Below are positions 1-13,439 of a stretch of DNA of 64,000 nucleotides, one piece after another (positions within the stretch are counted from its first letter, which is position 1; each line of letters begins with the position of its first letter). Source of the stretch: Polaromonas sp. JS666. GTDB taxonomy: Bacteria; Pseudomonadota; Gammaproteobacteria; Burkholderiales; Burkholderiaceae_C. A model generated the notes under the pieces. It ran no database searches, was not told where the DNA came from, and saw nothing but the letters and a program-made list of their open reading frames with translations. Where the stretch lies: NCBI RefSeq assembly GCF_000013865.1, contig NC_007948.1, positions 806,001 through 870,000 on the forward strand. The letters run 5' to 3'. The position numbers were made by a program, and so were the translations under genes.

Positions 1-336
1 GCTGAGATGGATGCCCTGCTGTCTGATATCAATCAGGCCGGACTGGGGCGCAGCCTGCAGTTTGAGTTGTTTCGCCCGGGTCAGGTGAGCGTCAGGGAGT
101 ATTACGCGGAATTGCCGATTGCGGTGCGCGTGTCGGGGCGCTATCACGATCTTGGCGCGTTTGCGGCGGATATTGCCAATCTGTCCCGTATCGTCACCCT
201 GAACAATCTGAGTATCCTGCCGGCCAAGGATGGCAATCTGACAATGGATACCACGGCCAAGACTTTCCGTTACCTCGACGGTGACGAGGTGGCCTTGCAG
301 CGCAAGAGCGCTCCCGCCAAGGGGGCCAAGAAATGA
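1..336 (+). CDS. pilO: Type IV pilus inner-membrane alignment protein PilO, 3' part
   Basis: The reading frame is open from the first base, so this is the C-terminal end (111 codons) of a gene that begins upstream of the window. The segment matches the periplasmic ferredoxin-like domain of PilO, with the family-type pattern SLQFELFRPG followed by YYAELPIAVRVSGRYHDLGAF. PilO pairs with PilN and links the cytoplasmic PilM ring to the lipoprotein PilP and the secretin PilQ. Its stop codon overlaps the pilP start in an ATGA arrangement, so the two are translationally coupled. The N-terminal membrane helix and coiled coil lie outside the window. Confidence 0.9.
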   Translation, partial: AEMDALLSDINQAGLGRSLQFELFRPGQVSVREYYAELPIAVRVSGRYHDLGAFAADIANLSRIVTLNNLSILPAKDGNLTMDTTAKTFRYLDGDEVALQRKSAPAKGAKK

Positions 337-884
337 GACTCAATCGCCCTGCATTGATCGTCAGTTTGACGCTGGTTTTTCTCGGAATGGCCGGTTGCAG
401 TTCTTCCGAACAGGAAGAACTGCAGCAGTGGATGGTGGATCAGCGAAACGCAACCAAGCCCAAGGTTGATCCTTTGCCGGAGCCCACCAAGTTCACGCCG
501 CAAGCCTATAACCAGGAAGGTTCAATAGAGCCTTTCAGCAACCAGAAACTGACACAGGCCTTGAAGCGCGAATCCAATCGGGGGACGGCCAACGCGGCCC
601 TGGTAGCCCCTGAGCTAAGCCGGCGCAAAGAACCGCTGGAGTCGTCCCCTCTGGACGCCGTGGTCATGGTCGGCAGCCTGATCAAGGTCGGCTTGCCTGT
701 GGCACTGGTGCGGGTCGACAACCTCATTTACCAAGTCCGTGCGGGTAACTATCTGGGCCAGAACTACGGCCGTATTACCAAGGTGACCGAAACAAGTATT
801 GCCCTGCGGGAAATCGTGCAGGACGCGGCGGGCGAATGGATAGAGCGGCCAGCGACATTACAGTTATTAGAGGGATCAAAATGA
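333..884 (+). CDS. pilP: Type IV pilus assembly lipoprotein PilP
   Basis: This 183-residue protein starts with a short hydrophobic signal ending in the lipobox LGMAGC, with the lipidated cysteine at residue 22. A low-complexity linker (about 23-85) precedes the beta-rich PilP domain (about 85-180, with VGLPVALVRVDNLIYQVRAG and NYGRITKV). PilP is an inner-membrane lipoprotein that joins the PilN/PilO dimer to the N0 domain of PilQ. It overlaps pilO upstream and pilQ downstream, each by an ATGA junction, so pilO-P-Q read as one operon. Length and order are normal for betaproteobacteria. Confidence 0.94.
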   Translation: MRLNRPALIVSLTLVFLGMAGCSSSEQEELQQWMVDQRNATKPKVDPLPEPTKFTPQAYNQEGSIEPFSNQKLTQALKRESNRGTANAALVAPELSRRKEPLESSPLDAVVMVGSLIKVGLPVALVRVDNLIYQVRAGNYLGQNYGRITKVTETSIALREIVQDAAGEWIERPATLQLLEGSK

Positions 885-3034
885 ACAAGCAGACATTGGC
901 ATCAAAGGCAGGGGCGATGCGAGGCGGCCTGCAACGTTTGCTTGGATGCGTGCTGCGTGGCGCTTCCCTGAGTGTGGCGCTGATGGCGGGCGCGCTGCCC
1001 TCCATGGCGCAGGCGCAAAATGCCATCCAGTCCCTTTCGGGCTCGGTGCAGGGCGGCGCGGAAGTGATCCGCATTGATCTGGCCGAACCACTTGCGGCCG
1101 TACCCACGGGCTTCAGTATCCAGGCGCCTGCGCGCATCGCGCTTGACTTCCCGGGTGTCAGCAATTCCATGGGACGCTCTGCGGTCGACCTCAACCTCGG
1201 AAATCTGCGCTCCGCGAACGTGGTGCAGGCGGGGGAGCGGACGCGGGTTGTGCTCAATCTGAAGGCGCCCACGGCCTACAAGGCCGAGATACAGGGCAAA
1301 TCCTTGCTGATCACCCTGGAGCCGGCGACTTTGGCCGCGCCCTCTGCGGCGGCGACGCCGGTGTTTGCCGAGAGCCGCAATCGCGACGTCCTGCCGCTCA
1401 AGGATATCGATTTCCGCCGTGGCGCGGACAGCGCGGGGCGCGTGGTTGTGGACCTTGCCAACAACCAGGTCGGCGTGGATATTCGCCAGCAGGGCCAGAC
1501 CCTGGTGGTCGAGTTCCTGAAAACGGCTCTGCCCGAGGGCTTGCGCCGTCGTCTGGATGTGGCTGATTTCGGCACACCGATCCAGACTGTCACCACGTTC
1601 CAGACCGGTGACAAAGTGCGAATGGTCGTGGAGCCCAGAGGCACATGGGAGCACAGTGCCTACCAAAGCGACAACCAGTTCGTGCTGGAAGTGCGTCCGC
1701 AGAAACTCGACCCCAACAAGCTCAGTCAGGGCCCTGGCTACACCGGTGAGAAGCTGTCCCTGAATTTCCAGAATATTGAACTCCGCTCGCTGCTGCAAGT
1801 TATTGCGGACTTCACCAACTTCAATATCGTTACCTCCGATACCGTGACAGGTTCCGTGACGCTACGCTTGAAAGACGTTCCCTGGGATCAGGCGCTGGAC
1901 ATTATTTTGCAGGCCAAGGGATTGGGCATGCGTAAAACGGGCAATGTCTTGCTGATCGCCCCCAAGGACGAGCTTGCAGCGAAGGACAAGCAGGACCACG
2001 AGTCAAGAAATGCCATCCAGAGCCTGGAAGCGCTCCGTACCCAGGACTTCAAGCTGAACTATGCGAAGGCGACAGACATCGCCGCGGGATTGTTGGGCAG
2101 CAGTGGCCCAGGTGCCACCAAGATCCTGTCGGCCCGGGGTAGCGTGATCTCGGAATCGCGTACCAATCAACTGTTTGTGACCGACATACCGGCCAAACTT
2201 GAGCAGGTTCAGGCTTTGATTGCCAAACTGGATATTCCCGTACGCCAGGTGCTGATCGAGGCGCGCATCGTTGAGGCATCGGACACTTTCGGTAAATCGT
2301 TGGGTGTCAGGCTAGGCGGGCGGCCATTCACCTTGAACGGAAACCGCAACGCCATGTTTGGCGCCACCTACATCGCGCCGGACATTACGGCTACATCAGG
2401 AGCAGTTCGTGGGCAGAACTTTGGAACGACTGCGGGCGACTTTGTGCAGTTGCCTGGCGTCGGGCAGAATGGCTACCCGGCATCCACTTTCGCTATCTCC
2501 CTGTTTAACTCTTCGGTGACAAGGTTGTTAAATCTCGAGATTTCGGCGGCAGAAGCTGACGGAAAAGGAAAAATCGTGTCCAGTCCCCGCATCGTGACGG
2601 CGGACCAGGTCAAGGCGCTGATCGAGCAGGGTACTGAATTGCCCTATCAGCAGGCAACCTCCAGCGGCGCGACCTCGATTGCCTTCCGCAAGGCCAACCT
2701 GAAGCTCGAGGTAACCCCTCAGATCACGCCAGAGGGAAACATCATCCTGAATGTGGATGTCAACAAGGACAGTGTGGGCCGGGCCACGGCCAACGGTTTT
2801 GCCATCGACACCAAGCACATCCAGACGCAGGTGTTGGTGGAAAACGGCGGCACGGTGGTGATCGGTGGCATTTTTGAGCAGAACGACAGGGAAGATGAGA
2901 CCAAGGTTCCCCTGCTGGGCGACTTGCCGGCCATTGGCAACCTGTTCAAAACCAAAACCCGTACGGCCAGCAAGTCTGAACTGCTGGTGTTCATCACCCC
3001 CAAGATGCTGACGAACGGGGCTGCGCTGCGCTGA
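881..3034 (+). CDS. pilQ: Type IV pilus outer-membrane secretin PilQ
   Basis: The start is the ATG overlapping the pilP stop (ATGA). This gives 717 residues and places a signal peptide at 1-45, cut near SMAQA. An earlier in-frame codon at 836 would lie deep inside pilP and is not needed. Two AMIN peptidoglycan-binding regions follow (about 50-130 and 165-260), then the secretin N0/STN domain (about 290-360, SLNFQNIELRSLLQVIADF). The secretin core runs from VLIEARIVEA (about residue 456) to the terminal LLVFITPKML. PilQ forms the gated outer-membrane channel through which the pilus fibre leaves the cell. It is the last gene of the pil operon and is followed by a hairpin terminator. Confidence 0.95.
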   Translation: MNKQTLASKAGAMRGGLQRLLGCVLRGASLSVALMAGALPSMAQAQNAIQSLSGSVQGGAEVIRIDLAEPLAAVPTGFSIQAPARIALDFPGVSNSMGRSAVDLNLGNLRSANVVQAGERTRVVLNLKAPTAYKAEIQGKSLLITLEPATLAAPSAAATPVFAESRNRDVLPLKDIDFRRGADSAGRVVVDLANNQVGVDIRQQGQTLVVEFLKTALPEGLRRRLDVADFGTPIQTVTTFQTGDKVRMVVEPRGTWEHSAYQSDNQFVLEVRPQKLDPNKLSQGPGYTGEKLSLNFQNIELRSLLQVIADFTNFNIVTSDTVTGSVTLRLKDVPWDQALDIILQAKGLGMRKTGNVLLIAPKDELAAKDKQDHESRNAIQSLEALRTQDFKLNYAKATDIAAGLLGSSGPGATKILSARGSVISESRTNQLFVTDIPAKLEQVQALIAKLDIPVRQVLIEARIVEASDTFGKSLGVRLGGRPFTLNGNRNAMFGATYIAPDITATSGAVRGQNFGTTAGDFVQLPGVGQNGYPASTFAISLFNSSVTRLLNLEISAAEADGKGKIVSSPRIVTADQVKALIEQGTELPYQQATSSGATSIAFRKANLKLEVTPQITPEGNIILNVDVNKDSVGRATANGFAIDTKHIQTQVLVENGGTVVIGGIFEQNDREDETKVPLLGDLPAIGNLFKTKTRTASKSELLVFITPKMLTNGAALR

Positions 3035-3080
3035 GAGTGTCCACCCTGGACGCGCCAATAAAACGTAAAGTCGCTTGAGA

Positions 3081-3128
3081 AGAAAAGCTGGCATCGCCCG
3101 GGCGGATGTCAGCTTTTCTCTTTGTTGC
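3081..3128 (+). terminator. Rho-independent terminator after pilQ
   Basis: A long near-perfect stem (arms about 3081-3099 and 3101-3119, AGAAAAGCTGGCATC against GGATGTCAGCTTTTCT with one wobble and one bulge) is closed by a GC-rich tip. A pyrimidine-rich tail, TCTCTTTG, follows. It lies 46 bases after the pilQ stop and ends the pil operon. An in-frame ATG at 3075 lies at the edge of this hairpin, which argues against it as the aroK start. Confidence 0.85.
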
Positions 3129-3191
3129 ACGCCCCGATTTCGGGGGTGTTTTCATTCTGATGCCCGCGGCGCTGGCATACTGCGTATCCAA

Positions 3192-3731
3192 GTGAATGCA
3201 AACCTGTTGAAAATAGCCTGTGTGGGCCTGCCGGGATCGGGAAAGTCCACGGTGGGCAGGCAGCTTGCCCGCAGGCTGGGTTTGCCATTCGTTGATTCAG
3301 ACCAGGTCATAGAGCAGCGTATCGGCTGCTCCATTCGCGAGTTTTTTGAGCGTGAGGGCGAGGCTTCATTCCGTGATCTTGAACAGCTGGTCATCGATGA
3401 GTTGACCCAAGGAGGGGCCTGTGTGCTCTCCACCGGCGGCGGTAGCGTGCTCCGCCCTGTGAACCGCGAGCATTTGCGGGGGCGGGCGCAGGTCGTATAT
3501 TTGCATTCGGCGCCGGAAGAGGTTTTTCGGCGCTTGCGGCATGACCAGAACCGGCCGCTGCTTCAGGTCGCTGATCCACTGGCCCGATTGCGCGATCTTT
3601 ACATCGCACGCGATCCGCTGTATCGGGAAACCGCCCAATTCGTGATTGAAACCGGCCGTCCTTCGGTGTCCACCCTGGTGAACATGATCCTCATGCAGCT
3701 GGAACTGGCGGGCGTGGTTCCTGCGCCTTAG
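3192..3731 (+). CDS. aroK: Shikimate kinase
   Basis: AroK phosphorylates shikimate at the 3-hydroxyl with ATP, the fifth step of chorismate synthesis, in the cytosol. The chosen GTG start gives 179 residues, the family size, with the P-loop GLPGSGKST at residues 12-20, the substrate-binding VDSD shortly after, and the STGGGSVLR loop around 84-92. An upstream in-frame ATG (3075) would add about 39 unrelated residues encoded by the pilQ terminator hairpin, so I reject it. A TTG at 3207 is the remaining alternative start. aroB follows 95 bases downstream, the usual aroKB pair next to pilMNOPQ in proteobacteria. Confidence 0.9.
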   Translation: MNANLLKIACVGLPGSGKSTVGRQLARRLGLPFVDSDQVIEQRIGCSIREFFEREGEASFRDLEQLVIDELTQGGACVLSTGGGSVLRPVNREHLRGRAQVVYLHSAPEEVFRRLRHDQNRPLLQVADPLARLRDLYIARDPLYRETAQFVIETGRPSVSTLVNMILMQLELAGVVPAP

Positions 3732-3826
3732 CCTGGTGTCACCTGCCAGGCTCGGGCTGCTGCGGTAACGAAGCAATGACCGGGAGAGACCCCCAAGGAT
3801 CGTGGAGTGCCTCTACACTTGCGCTT

Positions 3827-4942
3827 ATGCAAGCAAACACTTCCCCTGCTGTGGCGCGGGTTCATATCCATCTGGCCGAGCGCAGCTATCCGATAGTCAT
3901 CGGTGCGGGCCTGCTGGGCAGTGCGTCGACCTACGAGCAATTGCCCAAGGCCACGACGGCGCTTATCGTCTCCAATACCACTGTCGCTCCCCTCTATGCG
4001 GCTCCGCTCGCCCACGCCCTCCGAACGCGCTACCAGAAGGTCTTGCAGGTGACCTTGCCCGATGGCGAGGACCATAAAGACTGGCCCACGCTACAGCTGA
4101 TTTTTGACGCGCTGCTGGGAAATGGTTGTGATCGTAAAACCGTGCTGTTTGCGCTGGGCGGTGGGGTCGTCGGCGACATGACGGGTTTTGCCGCCGCAAG
4201 CTACATGCGCGGCGTGCCCTTCGTGCAGGTGCCTACAACCCTGCTGGCCCAGGTGGATTCATCGGTAGGCGGCAAGACAGCCATCAACCACCCACTGGGG
4301 AAAAACATGATCGGCGCGTTCTATCAGCCGCTCCAGGTCGTGTGCGACCTGGACGCTCTCGCCACGCTGCCGCCGCGCGAACTGAGCGCGGGCCTGGCCG
4401 AGATCATCAAATACGGGCCGATCGCCGACATGGTGTTTCTCGACTGGATTGAAGGCCACCTCGAGGCCTTGATGAGCAAGGACCCGGCCGCACTGGCGCA
4501 TGCCATTCAGCGCAGCTGCGAGATCAAGGCCTGGGTGGTGGGGCAGGACGAACGCGAATCCGGCTTGCGGGCGATCTTGAATTTCGGCCACACTTTTGGC
4601 CACGCGATTGAGTCGGGGCTGGGCTATGGGGTGTGGCTGCACGGCGAGGGCGTGGGCTGCGGCATGGTGATGGCGGCGCATTTGTCACAGCGCCTGGGCT
4701 TGGTCGACATGGCTTTTGTCGATCGCCTGACAGGACTTGTCCTGCGTGCCGGCCTGCCCGTCAAGGGGCCTGTGCTGTCCGCCACTGACAATGCCGGCCG
4801 TTATCTGGAGCTGATGCGCGTCGATAAAAAATCCGAGGCCGGTGAAATCCGCTTCGTGGTGATTGATGGGCCTGGCAAGGCGGCGGTGCGTGGCGCACCC
4901 GATGCGCTGGTGCGCGAAGTCATCGATGCCTGTTGTGCGTGA
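3827..4942 (+). CDS. aroB: 3-dehydroquinate synthase
   Basis: AroB converts DAHP to 3-dehydroquinate using NAD and a divalent metal, the second step of the shikimate pathway. The ATG chosen gives 371 residues, close to the family length. An upstream ATG at 3776 adds 17 atypical residues. The NAD-binding [11 protein letters not shown] (about 111-121), the segment [18 protein letters not shown], and the metal-ligand motif HTFGHAIE (about 254) are all present. It lies downstream of aroK in the same orientation and upstream of dgt, and the three are probably co-transcribed. Confidence 0.93.
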   Translation: MQANTSPAVARVHIHLAERSYPIVIGAGLLGSASTYEQLPKATTALIVSNTTVAPLYAAPLAHALRTRYQKVLQVTLPDGEDHKDWPTLQLIFDALLGNGCDRKTVLFALGGGVVGDMTGFAAASYMRGVPFVQVPTTLLAQVDSSVGGKTAINHPLGKNMIGAFYQPLQVVCDLDALATLPPRELSAGLAEIIKYGPIADMVFLDWIEGHLEALMSKDPAALAHAIQRSCEIKAWVVGQDERESGLRAILNFGHTFGHAIESGLGYGVWLHGEGVGCGMVMAAHLSQRLGLVDMAFVDRLTGLVLRAGLPVKGPVLSATDNAGRYLELMRVDKKSEAGEIRFVVIDGPGKAAVRGAPDALVREVIDACCA

Positions 4943-5008
4943 TGGGCGATGGGGCCGGTAAATGTTGCCGATTTCATGAAGGCTGGAAGCTGTCTGGATG
5001 AGTGAGTC

Positions 5009-6208
5009 ATGAGTGCTGCGGCCTATGCTTGTGATCCGGCGCTGTCGCGCGGCCGGCGCTACCCCGAGCCTGCGGCGCCGACGCGCTCCGAGTTCCAGCG
5101 CGACCGCGACCGGATTGTGCATTCCACGGCGTTTCGCCGCCTGGTCTATAAAACTCAGGTATTTCTGAACCACGAGGGCGATCTCTTCCGCACGCGCCTG
5201 ACCCATTCGCTGGAGGTCGCGCAGTTGGGGCGCTCGATCGCCCGTACCCTGCGGCTCAACGAAGATCTGGTCGAGGCGATCGCCCTGGCGCACGACCTGG
5301 GTCATACGCCGTTCGGCCATGCCGGCCAGGATGCGCTGAACCAATGCCTGAAGGCCCACAACCCACAGAGCGCCGGCTTCGAGCACAACCTGCAGAGCCT
5401 GCGGGTTGTGGACACGCTGGAAGAGCGCTATCCCGCCTACAACGGTCTGAACCTGACGTTTGAGACACGCGAAGGGATTTTGAAGCACTGTTCAAGGCGC
5501 AACGCCCGCCAGATCGAGGCGCGTGAGCCCGGTGGCGTCGCCCGGCGCTTCATCTCGCCGGCCTCCATGGAGCCCCGATGGCTGCAGCCCAGCCTGGAAG
5601 CCCAGCTGGCCAATCTTGCGGATGAAATTGCCTACAACGCCCACGATATCGATGATGGGGTCCGTTCAGGCTTGCTCACCCTGGAGCAACTCGAGGAGGT
5701 GGCGCTGTTCAGCCAGTTTCGCCGCGAGACAGGTCTGGCGCATCCGGGCCTGCTGGGTCGCCGCCTCCTGTTTGAAGCCATACGGCGCATGCTCAGTGCG
5801 CAGGTCTACGACGTCATTGAGGCGACGCGGACAGCCTTGCAGGCCGCCGCGCCGGCTGACGTGGAGGCGGTGCGCCAGCATCCCCCGCTGGTCTGTTTTA
5901 CCGATGAAATGGCGGCGCAGTCCGCCTCCCTCAAACGATTCCTGCTGCAAAATTTATACCGGCATCCACAGGTGGTGCACACCACCCAGGCGGCCCAGCA
6001 AGTGGTTCGCGATTTGTTCGAGGCGTATATGGCCGACCCGGCGCAGATGCCGCAGGCGCATATCGACCGTGCAGCCGGGATTGACATGCCCCATTCCGCC
6101 GGCGCAAAAGCCGAACGTGTGGTGGCTGATTACATCGCCGGCATGACGGATCGCTTCGCCGCCAGGGAACATGAGCGTCTCAAAGGGCGTGCCATTTTTC
6201 CGGTGTGA
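5009..6208 (+). CDS. dgt: Deoxyguanosinetriphosphate triphosphohydrolase-like protein
   Basis: A 399-residue HD-superfamily phosphohydrolase. The metal-binding pattern is visible as THSLEVAQ (His about 66) and HDLGHTPFGHAG (His-Asp at 95-96), with a later Asp in YNAHDIDDG. Members release tripolyphosphate from dNTPs and so tune the dNTP pool. This is the shorter, non-E. coli type, whose substrate may be broader than dGTP. The ATG at 5009 is used because an ATG at 4998 runs into a stop after four codons. It follows aroB by 66 bases. Confidence 0.88.
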   Translation: MSAAAYACDPALSRGRRYPEPAAPTRSEFQRDRDRIVHSTAFRRLVYKTQVFLNHEGDLFRTRLTHSLEVAQLGRSIARTLRLNEDLVEAIALAHDLGHTPFGHAGQDALNQCLKAHNPQSAGFEHNLQSLRVVDTLEERYPAYNGLNLTFETREGILKHCSRRNARQIEAREPGGVARRFISPASMEPRWLQPSLEAQLANLADEIAYNAHDIDDGVRSGLLTLEQLEEVALFSQFRRETGLAHPGLLGRRLLFEAIRRMLSAQVYDVIEATRTALQAAAPADVEAVRQHPPLVCFTDEMAAQSASLKRFLLQNLYRHPQVVHTTQAAQQVVRDLFEAYMADPAQMPQAHIDRAAGIDMPHSAGAKAERVVADYIAGMTDRFAAREHERLKGRAIFPV

Positions 6209-6437
6209 CAGCACTTCTTCAGGCCGCTGCCCAGCCGGGCAGGCAGATTCGATAGCCCGTTGTCGGCGAGGACGCCGCGAAGTACACGCATAGCCTTATG
6301 TCGTGACGGCATTGAGCGGGCCGGCTTTGGATGCTTTCCCGCATTACGCTGCACCGGTGGCCAAATTTGTGGCGGGCATCCGTTGCAGCGCAGGCATCAA
6401 ACCTGCTTGGTTGCCTCGTATCTCGAAAGGTGTTGTG

Positions 6438-7589
6438 ATGGTTCCCAATCGGCGTCAATTAATTCTGGGTAGCGTGTGCGCGGGTGCCTTGGTGGCAAGT
6501 CCCGCGCTTCGGGCACAAACTGCCAAAACTGCGCGCAGGGTGGTCGTGGGCCAGTCCGTGCCGCTGACGGGCGCGGCAGACCAGATCGGGCTGGCTTACC
6601 TCAACGGCGCGAAAATTTGCTTCGATGCCATCAATGCGAAAAACGGTGCGGGCGGCTACAAGATCGACGTCAAGGCGCTGGATGATGGCTACGACCCTGC
6701 CAGAGCTGCCAACAATGCCAGGCAGCTGATGGATCAAGGCGTTGACGCGCTGTTCGGTTTTGCCGGCACGGCCAGTTGCGATGCCGCCTTTGCCGTGGCA
6801 AAGCCGGCGGGGGCCCTGTTTTTTGCCCCCTTTGCCGCCTCCGATGCGCTGCATGATCCTGCCCTCGGCAATGTGTTCCATGTGCGGCCAGCCCTGGCGG
6901 ATGAGGCTTACAAGGTGGTGCGCCACTGTGCCACGCTGAACCAGGACCGCATCGCCGTGTTTGCCGAAGACGATGCCATGGGGCGCGCTGGCCTGGCTGC
7001 CATCAAGCAGGCGCTGGTCGACCTCAAGCGTCCACCGATCGTGGCCAGTGCGCTGTCGCCGGTCAATAGCGACAAGGTTGATGCGGCAGTGGCCCAGCTG
7101 CTCAAGGCAGAGCCCCAAGCCATCATACAGGTCAGCCTCTTCAATTCATCGGCCGCCTTCATCCGCAAAATGCGCCGGGCCGGCTATGGCGGCCAGTTCC
7201 TGAATTTTTCGGTGGTCGGCATAGACCCGCTTTTCAGTGCGCTGGGCAAAGAGATTGGCGGCATCGTCATTTCACAGGTGGTGCCTTCGCCGCGCAGCAC
7301 CGGCACACCCATCATCAAGGAATACCTGGACGTGCTGAACCAGACCGACCAGACGCCCAGTTACGAAAGCGTGGAGGGCTACATCGCTGCCCGCACATTT
7401 GCCGAAGGCGTGCGCCGCAGTGTCTCGGGCGGTGGCAGGCCGGACCGTCCTGGCCTGCAAAAAGCCTTTGAATCCATGACGGACTATGACGTGGGTGGTT
7501 TTCGTATCAACCTGCGCGCCAAAAAGTATGAGTCCGTGCGTGCGATAGACCTGGTCAGCATCACGCCGGACGGCAAGGTCATTCGGTAA
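6438..7589 (+). CDS. Periplasmic ABC-type substrate-binding protein (branched-chain amino-acid family)
   Basis: A 383-residue type 1 periplasmic binding protein of the LivJ/LivK (Peripla_BP_6) class. The phrase VVVGQSVPLTGAADQIGLAY opens the mature domain and LNGAKICFDAINAKNGAGG follows, as in this family. The start is set by AAGG about ten bases before the ATG. An ATG at 6303 would place 45 extra residues before a clear signal sequence. The signal begins NRRQLILGS and ends SPALRA, a twin-arginine-like leader, so export may use the Tat system found at 31.6-33.3 kb. No permease or ATPase genes are adjacent, so its partners must lie elsewhere. The ligand cannot be told from sequence. Confidence 0.85.
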   Translation: MVPNRRQLILGSVCAGALVASPALRAQTAKTARRVVVGQSVPLTGAADQIGLAYLNGAKICFDAINAKNGAGGYKIDVKALDDGYDPARAANNARQLMDQGVDALFGFAGTASCDAAFAVAKPAGALFFAPFAASDALHDPALGNVFHVRPALADEAYKVVRHCATLNQDRIAVFAEDDAMGRAGLAAIKQALVDLKRPPIVASALSPVNSDKVDAAVAQLLKAEPQAIIQVSLFNSSAAFIRKMRRAGYGGQFLNFSVVGIDPLFSALGKEIGGIVISQVVPSPRSTGTPIIKEYLDVLNQTDQTPSYESVEGYIAARTFAEGVRRSVSGGGRPDRPGLQKAFESMTDYDVGGFRINLRAKKYESVRAIDLVSITPDGKVIR

Positions 7590-7662
7590 CGCCCCGAAGG
7601 GGGAAGGGGGCTGCAAGCCCTGGTGATCAACATGGGATCCGGGATCTCCGGAGTCGTATTGA

Positions 7663-7679
7663 GGGTCAGATTCCAATTA
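7663..7679 (+). repeat. Left terminal inverted repeat of the RAYT unit
   Basis: Seventeen bases, GGGTCAGATTCCAATTA, ending 30 bases before the transposase start codon. It pairs perfectly with the right copy at 8492-8508. Confidence 0.85.
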
Positions 7680-7709
7680 TCATGATGCACAACTCCAGAC
7701 ACTTCTCCC

Positions 7710-8408
7710 ATGGCCCGTCTTCCCCGTCTCACGCTTGCCGGCTATCCCCATCACATTCTTCAGCGCGGCAACAACCAGCAGGCCATTTTTTCATCGGTGG
7801 CCGATTACCAGACGCTGCTGGCCCTGCTGGAAGAAAACGCCCGCAAATTTGGCGTGGCACTGCACGCCTATGTCTTGATGGGCAATCATTTCCATTTGCT
7901 GGCGACTCCGGCAAGCGCCGATGGCTTGCCCCAGATGATGCAGGCTGTGGGCCGGCGTTATGTACGCTATTTCAATGACAGCCAGGGACGCACCGGAACC
8001 CTGTGGGAAGGGCGTTACCGCTCGACCCTGATAGAGGCCGAGCGCTATCTGCTGCCCTGCATGGCCTATATCGACCTCAGTCCGGTACGGGCTGGGGTGG
8101 CAGGGGACCCCAAAGACTACCCCTGGTCTAGCCATGGCCATTACGCCGGTTTGCGGGCCGACAGGCTCGTGACGCCCCATCCGCTATTCTGGGCTCTGGG
8201 CAACACGCCGTTTGGGCGTGAAGTGGCTTACGCCGAATTGGTGCGCGAGGGCATCTCATCGGCGCAGCACGATGCACTGACCCGGTCAGTCCTCGGTGGC
8301 TGGGTGCTTGGAGGGGAGGGCTTTGTGGCTGACGTGCAAAAGCGGACCGAGCGCCGGGTTCAGAAAAACCGGGCCGGACGCCCACCCGGCAGGCCTGTAC
8401 CCCGCTGA
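7710..8408 (+). CDS. REP-associated tyrosine transposase (Y1_Tnp family)
   Basis: A 232-residue HUH-superfamily protein related to IS200/IS605 TnpA. It begins with the family opening MARLPRLTLAGYPHHILQRG and carries the metal-binding HFH at residues 60-62 (GNHFHLLATP). The downstream box YIDLSPVRAG has Tyr120 as the likely nucleophile, and most relatives have Asn where this has Ser. A basic tail (about 205-232, rich in Arg/Lys/Pro) could bind DNA. Such enzymes are usually single-copy chromosomal genes that act on REP-like palindromes and do not behave as ordinary insertion sequences. The reading frame is intact. Confidence 0.9.
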   Translation: MARLPRLTLAGYPHHILQRGNNQQAIFSSVADYQTLLALLEENARKFGVALHAYVLMGNHFHLLATPASADGLPQMMQAVGRRYVRYFNDSQGRTGTLWEGRYRSTLIEAERYLLPCMAYIDLSPVRAGVAGDPKDYPWSSHGHYAGLRADRLVTPHPLFWALGNTPFGREVAYAELVREGISSAQHDALTRSVLGGWVLGGEGFVADVQKRTERRVQKNRAGRPPGRPVPR

Positions 8409-8491
8409 GCGCCGCCATGTCCACTTTTGAGGTGCTTTTCGGATGATTTTAATGTGTCCCTAATTACATTTAGATATACTTCTTTGGGATT

Positions 8492-8508
8492 TAATTGGAA
8501 TCTGACCC
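8492..8508 (-). repeat. Right terminal inverted repeat of the RAYT unit
   Basis: Exact reverse complement of the left repeat. It lies 83 bases after the transposase stop codon, and the C run extends by one further base (8509). Confidence 0.85.
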
Positions 8509-8520
8509 CATTTAAAGTGC

Positions 8521-8549
8521 TTGGCATTGTTGTTGCAGTGCACTATGCT
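8521..8549 (+). promoter_or_regulatory. Putative sigma-70 promoter of gltBD
   Basis: TTGGCA (8521-8526) and TATGCT (8544-8549) are separated by exactly 17 bases and match the -35 and -10 consensus at five and four positions. Transcription would start near 8556, leaving a leader of about 85 bases before the gltB ATG. It begins 12 bases after the RAYT right repeat. This is a prediction from sequence only. Confidence 0.5.
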
Positions 8550-8640
8550 CTCAATCCCTGCAAAAAATTATGAACCTTGCGGAGGAGACGGTGCATGCCT
8601 GTCGCACGCCGCTCTTTTCCCACACCGACGAGGAATTGCC

Positions 8641-13383
<4,743 letters not shown>

Positions 13384-13439
13384 GGCCTGATCGCAGCAAA
13401 CTTGTACTCATCACGATAACGGAACCGACAGGACTGATC

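Larger units (their letters stand above)
7663..8508. mobile_element. RAYT (REP-associated tyrosine transposase) unit with 17-bp terminal inverted repeats
   Basis: The transposase gene at 7710-8408 is framed by a perfect inverted repeat: GGGTCAGATTCCAATTA at 7663-7679 and its reverse complement at 8492-8508. The unit is 846 bp and has no other gene. GGGTCAGA-type ends beside Y1 transposases are recurrent in proteobacterial chromosomes and are thought to be the recognition repeats of the enzyme. The right end lies only 12 bases before the likely gltB promoter. The non-coding tail between the gene and the right repeat is AT-rich compared with its surroundings. Confidence 0.8.
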
